Part shown: piece after piece, positions 1-10,600 of the stretch
Numbering within the stretch: the first letter of the stretch is position 1
Layout of the letters: every line of letters starts with the position of its first letter
DNA from: Trichomonas tenax
Taxonomy: Eukaryota; Parabasalia; Trichomonadida; Trichomonadidae
Direction of reading: 5' to 3'
Length of the DNA stretch: 60,641 nucleotides
Assembly (NCBI GenBank): GCA_023091735.1
Contig: JALKBU010000210.1
Location: 1-60,641 of the forward strand
The notes under the pieces: generated by a model
The model's database searches: none
What the model saw: the letters and a program-made list of their open reading frames with translations, nothing else
What the model was told of the DNA's origin: nothing
Position numbers and translations under genes: made by a program

Positions 1-1
1 G

Positions 2-88
2 GATGCATCTCTGCTAGATCACCAGGTCATCCTTCACTATGAGGCCACAACTACTCACAATGAAGTCTTCTTTAGCTTCCAACATTGA
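2..88 (+). CDS. 3' end of a gene cut by the window edge
   Basis: The first 88 bases hold an open frame with no stop until TGA at 86-88. It uses GTC, CTG, GCC and CAC codons and is clearly richer in GC than the AT-rich DNA that follows, as coding DNA in this genome is. The other two forward frames stop within about 45 bases. The 28 readable residues are mixed polar and hydrophobic, with several histidines and a short hydrophobic end. I do not recognise the family. It is only a C-terminus, so it may belong to an intact gene or a remnant. Confidence 0.33.
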   Translation, partial: DASLLDHQVILHYEATTTHNEVFFSFQH

Positions 89-817
89 GTTCAATCCATT
101 TCAACCTATTGACACTTTTCCATTTTTTCCCGCAAACACGTCACTTTCCTTTATTTTGACATCATGACTTTACATGTCAAAAATAAGTTACATGTCAGAA
201 AAGCACGTTGTTCTATTTTGTCCCAGTCCCGTATCATAAGAAGATAAATTTACAAAAATAAAAACCCCTCTCAAATTCGGATAATTATAAATTTTATTTG
301 ATATTCCACCTTTATATATGCTCTTTTATCTATATTCACAAAAATATTACGAAAATAGCAAGCAGAAATCAAATCCAGAAATTTACAAATTTAATTTGAT
401 ATTTAAGTATAATATCTTTAATAATATCTAAATTCAAAAAATAAAGCAAAAATAACAAGCAGAATTCAAATTTACAAATTTTCGAAATTGAACGCACCAG
501 TATCCACAAAATTACTCAAATATTTCAGATCTAAAGTATGAAACAAATCGGATCGTTCAATGACAAGTTTCAAAAATTTGAGAACTCCATCGTTATTTTC
601 TCTAAAAAGTGGCAAATAGATTTGATACATTAAGTTGAATCTAAATTTCAGGTTTCGCGATTGTCTGTTAAAAGTGAAGACAAAATAATTCAATGAGTAC
701 TGTTAATTTTTTGACCAATTGAACAATATTTTCAATGTGATCAAACAAAACACTTTAAGATTGAGAGCAAGGAGGCCAATCGTCTCTGAAATAGTTTTAA
801 GAGAAAATTTCTTCAAT
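89..817. other. intergenic DNA before PGK, with motif copies
   Basis: This is AT-rich non-coding sequence. It holds the word TTTACATGTCAA at 169-180, a second TTACATGTCA at 188-197 and ACGTCACTTTCC near 138-149, all of which recur upstream of other genes in the window. A minus-strand open frame from an ATG at about 630 down to 472 (52 codons) has no recognisable domain, and I do not call it a gene. Confidence 0.5.
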
Positions 818-823
818 TCACTT
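818..823 (+). promoter_or_regulatory. initiator (Inr) of the PGK gene
   Basis: TCACTT matches the trichomonad initiator TCA+1-Y-(T/A). The A at 820 would be the transcription start, which gives a 16-base 5' UTR before the ATG at 836. Such very short leaders are typical of Trichomonas mRNAs. The match and spacing are seen; its use as a start site is inferred. Confidence 0.6.
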
Positions 824-835
824 TACGAGAAAGCA

Positions 836-2095
836 ATGTTAGGCAACAAGCTTACTCTCCACGATCTCACAGAAAAGGATATCGCAGGCAAGCGCATCGT
901 CATGCGTGTTGACTTCAACGTCCCATTCGGCAAGGACGGCAAGATCGCTAACAACCAGAGAATCGAAGCCACAATCCCAACAATCAAGGAGGTCTTCGCT
1001 AAGGGCGCTAACTCCATCGTCCTCCTTTCCCACCTCGGCCGTCCAAATGGTCAGGTTACAAAGGAAACACTCGCTCCAGTTGCTCAGCGCCTTGAGGAGC
1101 TCATCGGCATGAAGGTTACATTCCTCCATGACTGCGTTGGCCCAGAGGTCCAGGCTGCTTGCGCTCACCCAGCTAAGGGCGCTCTCATCCTCCTCGAGAA
1201 CGTTAGATTCCACTACGAAGAGGAAGGTGCTCGCGTCAACGAGGACGGCAGCAAGACAAAGCCAACAAAGGAGGAGCTCGAGAAATTCTACGCTGAACTC
1301 ACAGCTCTCGGTGATCTCTACATCAACGATGCTTTCGGCACAGCTCACCGTGGCCACGCTTCCATGGCTCACGTCAACCTTCCAATACGTGCTGCTGGTA
1401 ACCTCATCAAGAAGGAGCTCGATGCCTTCGTCCCAGTCCTTGAGCGCCCAGTTCGCCCACTCCTTTCCATCCTCGGTGGTGGCAAGGTCACAGACAAGAT
1501 CAAACTTATCGAGAACCTTCTCGACAAGGTCGATGAGATGATCATCACAGGCGGTATGGCCTTCACATTCCTCAAGGTCTCCCAGGGCACACAGATCGGC
1601 AAGTCCATCTTCGATGAGGAGGGCTCCAAGATCGTCATGCAGCTCTTTGAGAAGGCAAAGGCCAAGAACGTCAAGATCCACCTTCCAGTCGATTTCAAGA
1701 TCGCTGATGCTTTCAAGGCTGATGCTAACACAAAGATCGTTACACTCGAGGAAGGCATCCCAGAGGGCTGGATGGGTCTCGATATCGGTCCAAAGACAAT
1801 CGCTAACTTCCAGGAAGTTGTTCTCCGCGCCAAGACACTCGTCTGGAACGGCCCAGCTGGTGTTTACGAGTTCGAAGCCTTCCAGGCTGGCACACGTGGC
1901 ATCCTCGATGCTGTCGCCAAGGCTACAGAGCAGGGCACACTCACTGTTATCGGTGGTGGTGACTGCGCTGCATGCGCCATGAAGTGGGGCTACACCAACA
2001 AGATCACACACATCTCAACAGGTGGTGGTGCTTCCCTCGAACTCCTTGAAGGCCGCCCAATGCCAGGTCTTCTTGCTCTTTCTGACAAGCAATAA
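836..2095 (+). CDS. PGK: phosphoglycerate kinase
   Basis: Glycolytic phosphoglycerate kinase, 419 residues, the usual family length. It transfers phosphate between 1,3-bisphosphoglycerate and ADP in the cytosol. The substrate-site motif RVDFNVP is at residues 24-30 and SHLGRPNG follows near 65. In the C-terminal half are the WNGPAGVYEFEAF segment and two glycine-rich nucleotide loops (GGGDCAACA, STGGGASLE). The frame is open upstream to 719, but that stretch has no ATG, is AT-rich and lacks PGK similarity, so the ATG at 836 is chosen. It lies 16 bases after an initiator. No targeting extension is seen. Codons are strongly biased to C/G at the third position, as in very highly expressed trichomonad genes, and this bias creates a long antisense open frame that is not a gene. 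The stop lies in TAAA, the trichomonad poly(A) signal. Confidence 0.97.
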   Translation: MLGNKLTLHDLTEKDIAGKRIVMRVDFNVPFGKDGKIANNQRIEATIPTIKEVFAKGANSIVLLSHLGRPNGQVTKETLAPVAQRLEELIGMKVTFLHDCVGPEVQAACAHPAKGALILLENVRFHYEEEGARVNEDGSKTKPTKEELEKFYAELTALGDLYINDAFGTAHRGHASMAHVNLPIRAAGNLIKKELDAFVPVLERPVRPLLSILGGGKVTDKIKLIENLLDKVDEMIITGGMAFTFLKVSQGTQIGKSIFDEEGSKIVMQLFEKAKAKNVKIHLPVDFKIADAFKADANTKIVTLEEGIPEGWMGLDIGPKTIANFQEVVLRAKTLVWNGPAGVYEFEAFQAGTRGILDAVAKATEQGTLTVIGGGDCAACAMKWGYTNKITHISTGGGASLELLEGRPMPGLLALSDKQ

Positions 2096-2859
2096 ATGCG
2101 ATATTCCTTTCTTTTTGATAAATTTACTTTTTTTACTTTACTCTTGAAGAAAAGAAGCAATGGTTCATAGCGATTCATGTGTCAAATGATTTGTGTAGCC
2201 AATGGTCTGTATTCTGGCTTGTGGGACCGTGCTTATTGAGGAATATATCGAAAATTAATTCAAATGTTTAGCATAAACTTCAATTTGAATTAGCTCAAAG
2301 TGAGCAAAAGTTTCTAGTGTAAAGATTGATTAGGATTAAATGCCAATAGTACAATTATAATCCTTGAAATTCCTATGAATATTGTGTTTTTAAAAATTAG
2401 AACGAGCAAATGGATTCATAGCCTCTGTGCAGTGCAACCCCTGATTTTTGTCCATGATAAAAACGAATAATAGCTAATTGATAAATTGGCAAAATGATAA
2501 TTTATTAGTCAATTATTTTGATTTCCGAATAGTGAAAACGAAAACGGATAAAAATAAATAATGAAATGGATTACATTTTAGAATTGACATCTAAATGATG
2601 GTTTAGTTCTTAAAGATATTATTTTCTTTGAAGGGTTTTTGATTTATATCTTGATATCTAGAACGCTTAGATGATCTTATTACCTCAGAAAATAGATAAA
2701 TGATTGAAACATGTTCCTATAAAAATATCCAAAGATAAAAGAATTTTCAAAAAAATAATTCAATATTCTTAGAGAAGATTGAAACTAATCAAGGCTGAGT
2801 ATGGAAGCATAGATATGTAATTTTTAACATACAAACAAAAGTAGAAAAGATAATATATT
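2096..2859. other. intergenic DNA between PGK and a convergent gene
   Basis: The 3' flanks of two converging genes. The TAAA overlapping the PGK stop (2093-2096) fits the trichomonad polyadenylation tetranucleotide. The rest is AT-rich, with a slightly richer patch at 2190-2230 that has no open frame or recognisable RNA. I see nothing else. Confidence 0.5.
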
Positions 2860-3576
2860 TCATTTGTTCTTTTTCCTTGGCGTAACTGTTTCATCTTCTT
2901 CTTTGATTGGCTCTTCTTCAAGGCCGTGAACTTTTCTGATAAGTTTATTCGAAGGATTGCTAATAACGGAATTTATCATTGATAATTGACTGCTGCTCTT
3001 AAGGTTACTGATTCCATTCGAATTCGGCTGTATTACTTCAATTTGGTGTCTGTTCTTGAGTTTCATCATTTGCGATTTAACGTCTAATATTCTGTTTTCT
3101 AGTTGCGTGAGAAGGATATTAATGTTGTGTTGGAAGTTTCCGAACTTCTTTTCGAGAATGTTCATACGCGTATTTATCTGGCTGAAGTACATTTCAGTGT
3201 TTGTTGTTAATTGTGTCGAAAAATTATTGCTTGCACGCGAAAAAAGAATATCGACGTATTCATGGCTGGCAAATTCACTCAATACGATGTTGTCTAGCTT
3301 TGCTTTTGCGACACGGCCGAAAATCGAAAATAAATTTGTGAAATCTTCTTTAATATCAATACCAAACGTGTAATTTAAGAACTGATGGGTGATGCTAGTT
3401 GATGGTTTTTCGATAATTTGTGGTTTTGGAAAGAAATTAACTTTTTTATCTTTCTTTCTACGTTTTGGATAAGATTGGAATGGCTTGATCGATTCTTTGG
3501 ACGCTTTTCTGTCTGAAATTCTCTTTAAATCGTCCAATTCTTGGTTAATCATATCAAACCATTCTCTTCTATTCAT
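2860..3576 (-). CDS. hypothetical basic coiled-coil protein, 238 aa
   Basis: An intact minus-strand frame starting at a real ATG (3576) and ending close to the 3' side of PGK. The N-terminal 60 residues are lysine-rich and basic, with an RRKKDKK run near residue 40. The middle (about 75-170) is predicted helical, with heptad-like leucine/isoleucine spacing. The tail is acidic and then ends in a short basic PRKKNK cluster that could be a nuclear signal. No domain or homologue is recognised. The length, real ATG and composition unlike its surroundings support a gene. The role is unknown; a nuclear or scaffold protein is only a guess. Confidence 0.62.
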   Translation of the reverse strand: MNRREWFDMINQELDDLKRISDRKASKESIKPFQSYPKRRKKDKKVNFFPKPQIIEKPSTSITHQFLNYTFGIDIKEDFTNLFSIFGRVAKAKLDNIVLSEFASHEYVDILFSRASNNFSTQLTTNTEMYFSQINTRMNILEKKFGNFQHNINILLTQLENRILDVKSQMMKLKNRHQIEVIQPNSNGISNLKSSSQLSMINSVISNPSNKLIRKVHGLEEEPIKEEDETVTPRKKNK

Positions 3577-3894
3577 TATAAAATTACAACAATCATTTTA
3601 CACAACAAAATCATATTTATTCGACAAAATTAAATTTACAGGTCATATTTTTCCTCACAAATTGTCATTTTTTTATCAAGTAAAAATATTTTACATACCA
3701 AAAATCAATCAAAATTCATCTTTATTTGTCAATTTTATTATTTCTCATAGTACATTTATCATCCAAGAATTCAACAAATCAGGCTTCAAGCTTATATGCA
3801 TCAAATAATTCGATGCATTAGGTCTGACAATCATAGAAAAAATAGAAAATTTCAACATATAGGAATTTGTCACATTCAAAAAATAGAAAATAAG
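3577..3894. other. intergenic DNA
   Basis: AT-rich, with the words GGTCAT and TTGTCATTTTTTT near 3643-3673 that resemble the GTCA-type promoter words seen elsewhere. It lies upstream of the minus-strand gene at 2860-3576 and downstream of the cyclase pseudogene. A plus-strand frame at 3796-4029 overlaps the cyclase antisense and is rejected. Confidence 0.4.
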
Positions 3895-5420
3895 TTACTT
3901 TGGTTCTGCAATATTAAGAGCGAAAGAGCCTTCGAACTCAGACTTCTTGTGGATTGTTGCGAAGTAAGTGAGTTGATTGCCTTTTCCTTTCAAGTAAATC
4001 TCACCACCTTCTTCGATATCGAAGTCTAAGTTTTCTATTAATTCCTTCGTCGCTCCTGATATTTGGACGTTTCCTGGTAAGTCAGTGGACTGGAGTCTTG
4101 CAGCGACATCTATTCGATCACCAATGATATCGAATGTTGGTTTATCAGTACCAAGGACACCACCAATAAGTGGACCACCGGCGCTGAGCTTCATGTTGAT
4201 CTCGTCCATAGACTTCTGGATCTACAGGTAGCATCTGACTGAATCTTCTGCGTGCTTCGTTGATGGATCCTCTTGATCCTGATAAAGACCGGCAGCAGCC
4301 ATATATACATCACCAAAGAGTTTGATCTTCGTGATTGATTCATATTGTGAAACAATCTTATCCAAGGTAGCGAAGCCCATAGAAAGATTTGTCATGATCT
4401 CTGTTGGAGTCAAAGATGCCGCATAAGCAGAGAACTTGATGATATCAACGAAGAAGATTGTCGCACATTTGATGGTGAATGAAATATCTGTTTCGCCTCT
4501 GTTGAGCTTGATGATATCCTTTGGAAGGATCTGATATAGAAGTTTTTTCGGACTTAGCTTTAGCCTCTTCAGCGTCATTTCTCTTCATGATTTCTTCTGT
4601 TTCATTAGTGAGAATGAACACAATGGAGTTGATTTCAGCACTGTCTTCTTTATCCTTCATTCCAATCATTTTTACAGCGAATGTTATTGATTCGTTGACC
4701 TCATTGACGAGTTCTAAGTGATCCTGCCAGAATGTTGATCCTTGGCCACTCATCATCGAGTCTATCTGTTGGTTGATCTTTGTCTGCGACGAAGTTTGCA
4801 ATGTGCCGGCCAAGCATCTGGTCTGGAGTGATGTCCAAGTTTTCTGTAACGGAGTTGTTGATGATTTCGATGATTGAGTTCTGGTTCGTAATGACAATGC
4901 ATTCACTAGCATCTATATCGATTCCCTTAGAGATTGTCATCTTCTCGTCTTGAGCCTTCTTCTTGTTTTTGTTGAAGAAAGCCATGATTTGTGGAGAGTC
5001 AACAATTGTTTGCGGGTTAATATGCTTGAAACACATCAAAAGGAGTTTGTAGTTCTCGTTGACAAAGAATCTGAACATAATTGGAGCAGTGAACATTATT
5101 GCACCAATAATGAGGCCCACAATTGTCAAAACAAGAATGATGTTCATCGCTCGATTGTATCTGATGTCAATCACATCTCTCATTCTGACTGTTGCCGAAA
5201 TAACTTTCGGATAGAAGTGATATTGAAGTATGTGAGCAACATTTCCTGAGACTTCATCATTGATTGCACCATTGTATTTAGATGGGTTTTTCAAAATATC
5301 GAAAACCATGTTCTTGAAGATAGTAATGATTTGCTCGATTGATGCGCACGCATACATATCGTGAATCGTGTTTGGATCTCTTCCAAGTTTGCATCCTTCG
5401 CTTAATTGGTATTTGTCCAT
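3895..5420 (-). pseudogene. membrane adenylyl/guanylyl cyclase, multiply broken
   Basis: Remnant of a trichomonad class III cyclase, which in intact form is a long multi-pass membrane protein making cAMP or cGMP. It reads in order: a membrane-proximal helical segment; one clear transmembrane helix (about residues 95-117 of the first frame); a PAS-like sensor domain (about 165-225); and the cyclase catalytic domain, with IFFVDIIKFS carrying the metal-site aspartate, FGDVYMAA, and FDIIGDRIDVAARLQS near the end. There are at least three lesions: a frameshift near 4770 inside the PAS domain, another near 4540 just before the catalytic domain, and an in-frame TAG at 4222-4224. In addition the conserved RIGVNTG-type segment before GGPLIGGVLGTD is missing. 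The large N-terminal membrane part of family members is also absent. It is certainly non-functional as a cyclase. Confidence 0.9.
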
Positions 5421-5807
5421 GGTTAAGATTTTTTGAAAACAATATATTTAGAAAGAGTCATTTATAAATCTTTTGTAAATTATTTTGAGTTTTGAATTTG
5501 AAAACATTAAAAACGAAAAATGAAAAATATTTACAAGGAAATCAAAATAATGCAATATTATGAAATTGATTTTAAATCGATTAAAGTTATGCACATTGAA
5601 AATATTTGAATAAAGCTGATTTTTTATGTTATATGAATCCATTTCTCATAATATATTGAAAATTTAAATTACTTTGTTTGTATGTTGTTTATTTTTCCTC
5701 AGAATCTATTGTTTACTCTCAAAAAATTCACATTATCATTCAAAGTTCATTGAAAAGTCACTAAAGCCAACGACATGAACATTCATATTGCTGATAATTT
5801 CTAGCTA

Positions 5808-5918
5808 AATAAACTACATTTTTAATCTTAGTACTCTACGGGTGTGTTCCTCACAATATTGAGAGAGACCCCTTGAAAAAATTGAGAGGAGTGCCTAGAT
5901 TTAAAAATGTAGTTTATT
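5808..5918. mobile_element. TIR mini-element, copy 1 (MITE-like)
   Basis: A 111-bp unit with terminal inverted repeats of about 21 bases: AATAAACTACATTTTTAATCT at 5808-5828 and its near-perfect inverse at 5897-5918. The core CAATATTGAGAGAGACC and CCTTGAAAAAATTGAGAGG recur in a second, shorter copy at 51638-51723. Both copies read TA-AAC...GTT-TA at their outer edges, which fits a TA target duplication as made by Tc1/mariner enzymes, although TA could also be part of the TIR. It has no coding capacity. Confidence 0.7.
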
Positions 5919-7235
5919 ATCTCAATTTTTTTCAGAATTTCAATTTAAATTGAGAAACAATTTGTATTCATGCACATTTTACAGTGATAGAAAGAGTATT
6001 TAGGCTCAAAATTTATACACAGTCATTGAAATATCATGAGAAATAGTTATGAAGTGAAACATACACAATATCACACATAAAAATCATTAATCACATTTTG
6101 TTTCCACTAATTTTTGAAAAAAAAAAACTCATTACAATCACAAAACCTACATAAAATCATATTCTAACACCAGCCACATTATCAAATAAACGAGGATATT
6201 GAATTTGAAAAGAGTTGATTTCAATTTTCATTAATATACTTCTAATAAACAATATATTATAGTATTACACTAATATATTCAATCACTAAACCATAATGCT
6301 TACTATGCGCACACTTGTCATCAAATATTCAGCGCAATTGAAATCTCTTTTTCTCATAAAGTCCAATATTATCACAAAACACATTACAAATACATAATAA
6401 ATTTACATACATTCTTGAATAATGCAAATATTTTATTTATATACATATTAGACTCAATTAATTGCATGCTGCACAACATATATAAACATATTATAACACA
6501 TGCATGCCAATAAAATAAGAATATATTAAGTTTTACTCATTCATTTATAATTTTCTATAGTTTTATGACTTGTATACACCACAGATTGACAGAAGTAATC
6601 ACTCAGGTATGCCAATAGCATTTACAACTGAATTTGTGAATAATGAAAATATTTGATATAAAAAATTATCGATAATAATGCTTTATTTATACAGAAGTGA
6701 CAAAAGCAAGGTAAGGCAAAACTAAGAAATGCATGTAAAATGATTAAAATTGCTTATAGACAAACTTCAGATCTTGCAGCATATTAAATATGAGAAATAA
6801 CTGCAGAAAAGTATATTATTTTTCGATGGCATACACATGCATAAGATAGAGAACTGAACTTTAGGGCCAAAAAGAGTGTACGTTTATCAATTTTTGATAT
6901 TAAATATCGAGTCTGATATTGAACAAATGTCTCACCCTGGCTAAACACAAGCCAATAATGAATAACATTGTTTCGTATTTGCTTGTGCATTTGGTATTCG
7001 ATAATGCGAGTGCTATGGTTTGAATTGAGTTTTGTGCTCAATCCAATTTTTTTGTGAAGATATCTTATTCGTGGAATGTGGTGTGTGAAACTGTTGCATG
7101 CAGTGTATGCAGGCTGACTGCAAAGTTACTGCCCATCATTTTATGTTAGGTGAACTACCGCAGAAAATGATGGTGTAGCAAGTTACAATGAACTTACGTT
7201 TATAAATAATCGTCAGCATCCCCCTGCTTTTGACT

Positions 7236-7309
7236 TTGCCAGAACGGGTTAGAACGATCATTTTCAATTCAATATCGATGTAAAATAACCGTCCGGACCG
7301 TTCTGGCAA
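7236..7309. repeat. perfect 12-bp inverted repeat with 50-bp spacer
   Basis: TTGCCAGAACGG at 7236-7247 is repeated as its exact inverse at 7298-7309. The arms are much richer in GC than the surroundings. It may be a structured RNA, a foldback remnant or a transposon end. It lies downstream of the transporter fragment at 7380-7637. Confidence 0.6.
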
Positions 7310-7379
7310 GAAAAAGTATACCTGGAAATGCAATGGTAAAAGTGAAAAGATCCAAATATGATAAATTTATATAAACATT

Positions 7380-7637
7380 TTATAAATCTGCCTCAAGAGC
7401 ATCGGTATCAATCTGTGGCTGATATTCAACATCGTCATCATCATCGGCCTTTTTCTTATCGCTCTTAATTACGAAGAATCCGTAAATGGCTCCAACAAAT
7501 GCAACTGAAGCATAGAGCATGAAGCAACCGAAATCTCCGAACTTCTGGGACATTGGCTCATAGATGAAGAGAATAATGAATGATGAGATCCAGTTAACCG
7601 TTGAATTTAATGAAGATGCTAAAGCTGTGAGTCGATT
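7380..7637 (-). pseudogene. C-terminal fragment of an MFS sugar transporter
   Basis: An open minus-strand frame of 85 codons without an ATG, ending in TAA at 7380-7382. It reads as the last two membrane helices of a major-facilitator sugar transporter: SLNSTVNWISSF, then a helix, the loop EPMSQKFGDFG, a final helix ending GAIYGFFVIK, and a charged tail with a run of aspartates. Family members are about 450-500 residues with 12 helices, so roughly four fifths of the gene is missing. The upstream side is cut by a stop and then by the start region of the divergent 1920-residue gene (ATG at 7684). This tail therefore overlaps what must be that gene's promoter. Confidence 0.8.
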
Positions 7638-7683
7638 TTACAATTTTAAAACTTATTTTATTTTCAAAATTTAAATTGATAAA

Positions 7684-10600
7684 ATGGATGAATCAAACGA
7701 GATTTTAGCGATGCAGAAGAACATTCCCGGATTCGTGGCTTCCAGCAAAGTTTCACCCGTTTATTTATCGATAAATCAGTTTTTTACGCAAATTCCAAAT
7801 TATGAAAAAGCAAAACCATTCGTAATCTTCAAAGATAACGGCGGAAACATTGAACTAGTCGTGAAAGAACAATTGTTTTTAAGTAATGTCGGCGAAAAGA
7901 AAGACATTGAAGGAATTATTCATTTTTTCACACAAAAACCCGAAATTATATCAGAAGGAGTTAAACAGTTGACCGCAAAACGTCTCATAGAGATGTACAA
8001 ATCAAAATATTACAATGATTATTTAACAATTACTGTTGAATCAAATAATTTGGAACTTTTAAGATTCGCTTTATTCGAAATGAAAGAGAAGAAATCGCTT
8101 TTTGGGAGCAAAAGTATTAATTCTACAATTGAACATTTGAAAAATTCGGGTTATATCACTCCACTCGCTTTCGATTTCATTAAATATTCACATTACGGTA
8201 TTGAACACAAGCTTCCTTACGATTTTATTGGATCTGCAACATCATTAGCTTGCAGTGAATCTTCTGTTTTCATTGGCTCTAATTTTAATAATATCACTGT
8301 GTTTCAATCGCCAGGTTGCTCACATCACTTCCAACCCTACAATATATCATTGGAAGAAATCAAAGTACAGCAACCTTTCTCCGTTTGCAACATTGATTCA
8401 AGTTTATTTATCATTTCACAATATCAAATTTATTCTTATAACATCGAAAAAAAGAAATTCGCTTTAATTCTCAGCAAACGCAAAGAAGATCATCCTGTTT
8501 GTACCGATGGAAAATTATTTTATTCTGTCGATATTTTTGGAGCAAAGGTAACTGTTTTTAGCATTGACAGTCACTATAAAATCGGTTCAGAAAAGACAAT
8601 TAAACTACAATTCAGTCCAAAAACCTCGAAAATTAATGAAAAAGAATGGAATATTCCTATTGCAACGAATGGAACATTTCTTTCAATGGTTTTCAAGATC
8701 AACAACCAACAATTATTCTACATTTTCTCGTTAATCACAGGAGATTTACTTTATACAGAATCAATTTTAGCAATTCCGAAAATTGACGCTTTCACGATTG
8801 CTCCTTATTCAGGAAGGATAGTTGTGTTCAATTCAAAGAATTTGACGATCTTTCCATCTCCTCATAACATTCCTAAATATCAATTCAACACTGTTTTTCC
8901 TTCAGCACCTGATGCTAAAGCATTTGTTGATCATCTTTATATTGCTCTTTACCAGGGCCGTCAAATGTTCACTAATGGTGTTCCTACAATTGCGCTCGAT
9001 ATATTCAACCGATATGTTGAAGATAACAATGAAAAAGGAATCAATATTGCTTTTCAATTGATGATGCATCAAGATTTGGCTTTAGTTCCTGAAGCGAATA
9101 CTGCTCTTATTGAATTTGCAAAGAAATCATCTCCGGAAATGCAGAGAGCTGCTTTGTCAACATTCTTCATGTGGATTCGCAACAAATCAAACCAAGAACA
9201 GAAAGTTAAGCTTCCAAACATTTGCAATTATCTTTTCGAGCAAAAGTTGAACTTAGATATGGTTTTCTGCTTCTATGATTGCATCAATTTCAAGTCATTT
9301 AAGTTGTCAATCACAGCCGTCAGCAACATGATTCTTTATTTATTGATGAACATCGACAGATTCCCACTTCAATGCGAATCGATTATCAAACCATTCTTGA
9401 TGAAATATCTTCCAAAGCATTTCTCAAGAGATTACAAGGAACTCTTTGTTATCTGTGATACATTGATCAACTTCATCAGAATGTGCATTACACTTGTTGC
9501 AACGAAGCAATTGCCACCGGAAATTTTCTTCAAAACTGTTCAATTCAGACTTTGGAAAGTTTTAATTTACGAACTTTACCAAATCAAAGATAAACTCATT
9601 GAACACGCAGAAGATTTCATCATTCCACTGAACTTCTTGACAACAGAGCAATTGGAGGAAAGCCAGAACTCATTCCCAACAATCCAAATGATTTCAAATA
9701 CACTATTTTTGTTCAGTTATTTATTGTTTAACTTGCCACATAGAAATCATGGATCATTGTTTGTTGATATTGAAGAGTTCTACAAAGAGTTCGACCATCC
9801 GTTATCCAGAACATATCCAGATGTCGATGAAAGACTCTTCTTGGCGTTGAGCGGTGCATATGATATCACCGACAAACGCACATTCTTCAAGTTATTCTGC
9901 AATTTGAGGAGATACTTAGTGTTCGAAAATCCATCAGGAAAGCAACGTCTCAGATATAAATTTGAGACGCTTTCATATAGTTCTTCTGCCGTTGAACAGT
10001 TCTTCAAGACAGGAACACCAAAGGGAATGTATCCACTCTCTCCAGAAAACTTCATCAAACGTGTTATTGAAACGTCTGTTGAAAGAGATAGAAAACTATT
10101 TCCATGGGAGTTCGAAGTTATCTTCTTTGGTCATCTTCCTAATATTCTTGATAGAGCTCAAGATTTCATTCATGATGTTAATAGATCGAAGCTTGCAAAG
10201 TTCGTACAGATGTTTAGATTCCCTTATGCATTCCCTTCAGAAATTCTCAAAGCTGTAAAAATTTCTGTTGATGCAACAGGTTTACACGGTTTGCCTTTGG
10301 AAACATTGATTGACAGGAATCTTCAGTTAAATGGATTACCACCAATTCATGATCCATCCGATGCCATCAAAGCATTGCGAGAAGTCGATTATTCGAATTT
10401 GGAAGTTTCCTTGTTCAGAGCATCATTATTGTGGTTGTATGGAATCCAAATGAAGGGAGAAAATATCTTTGATGGAATCTCTGATGTTTACATCAACAGT
10501 GTTATGATTGGATCCTGCAGAACAATCAAAATTCTCATGGCAGGTTTGAAGTTCGACAATTGTTCATCGGAAGAGTCAAAAGTTGTCTTTAAATATCTCC

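Larger units (their letters stand above)
5421..7379. other. gene-poor AT-rich stretch
   Basis: About 2 kb with no supported gene. It contains the TIR mini-element at 5808-5918 and the perfect 12-bp inverted repeat at 7236-7309 (both listed separately), and a CATCATTTT/AAAATGATG inverted pair at about 7134-7173. Minus-strand frames at 5448-5642, 6784-7041 and 7136-7333 are AT-rich, start without context and match nothing. The last one overlaps the inverted repeat. Confidence 0.5.

Noticed and set aside
719..835. Upstream extension of the PGK frame
   Set aside because: It begins at TTG, has no ATG, is AT-rich with no PGK similarity, and lies partly before the initiator at 818-823.
839..2011. 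390-codon minus-strand frame opposite PGK
   Set aside because: A shadow produced by the biased third codon positions of PGK; no recognisable protein features.
6784..7333. Two minus-strand frames of 65-85 codons
   Set aside because: Low-complexity, no domain, and one overlaps an inverted repeat.
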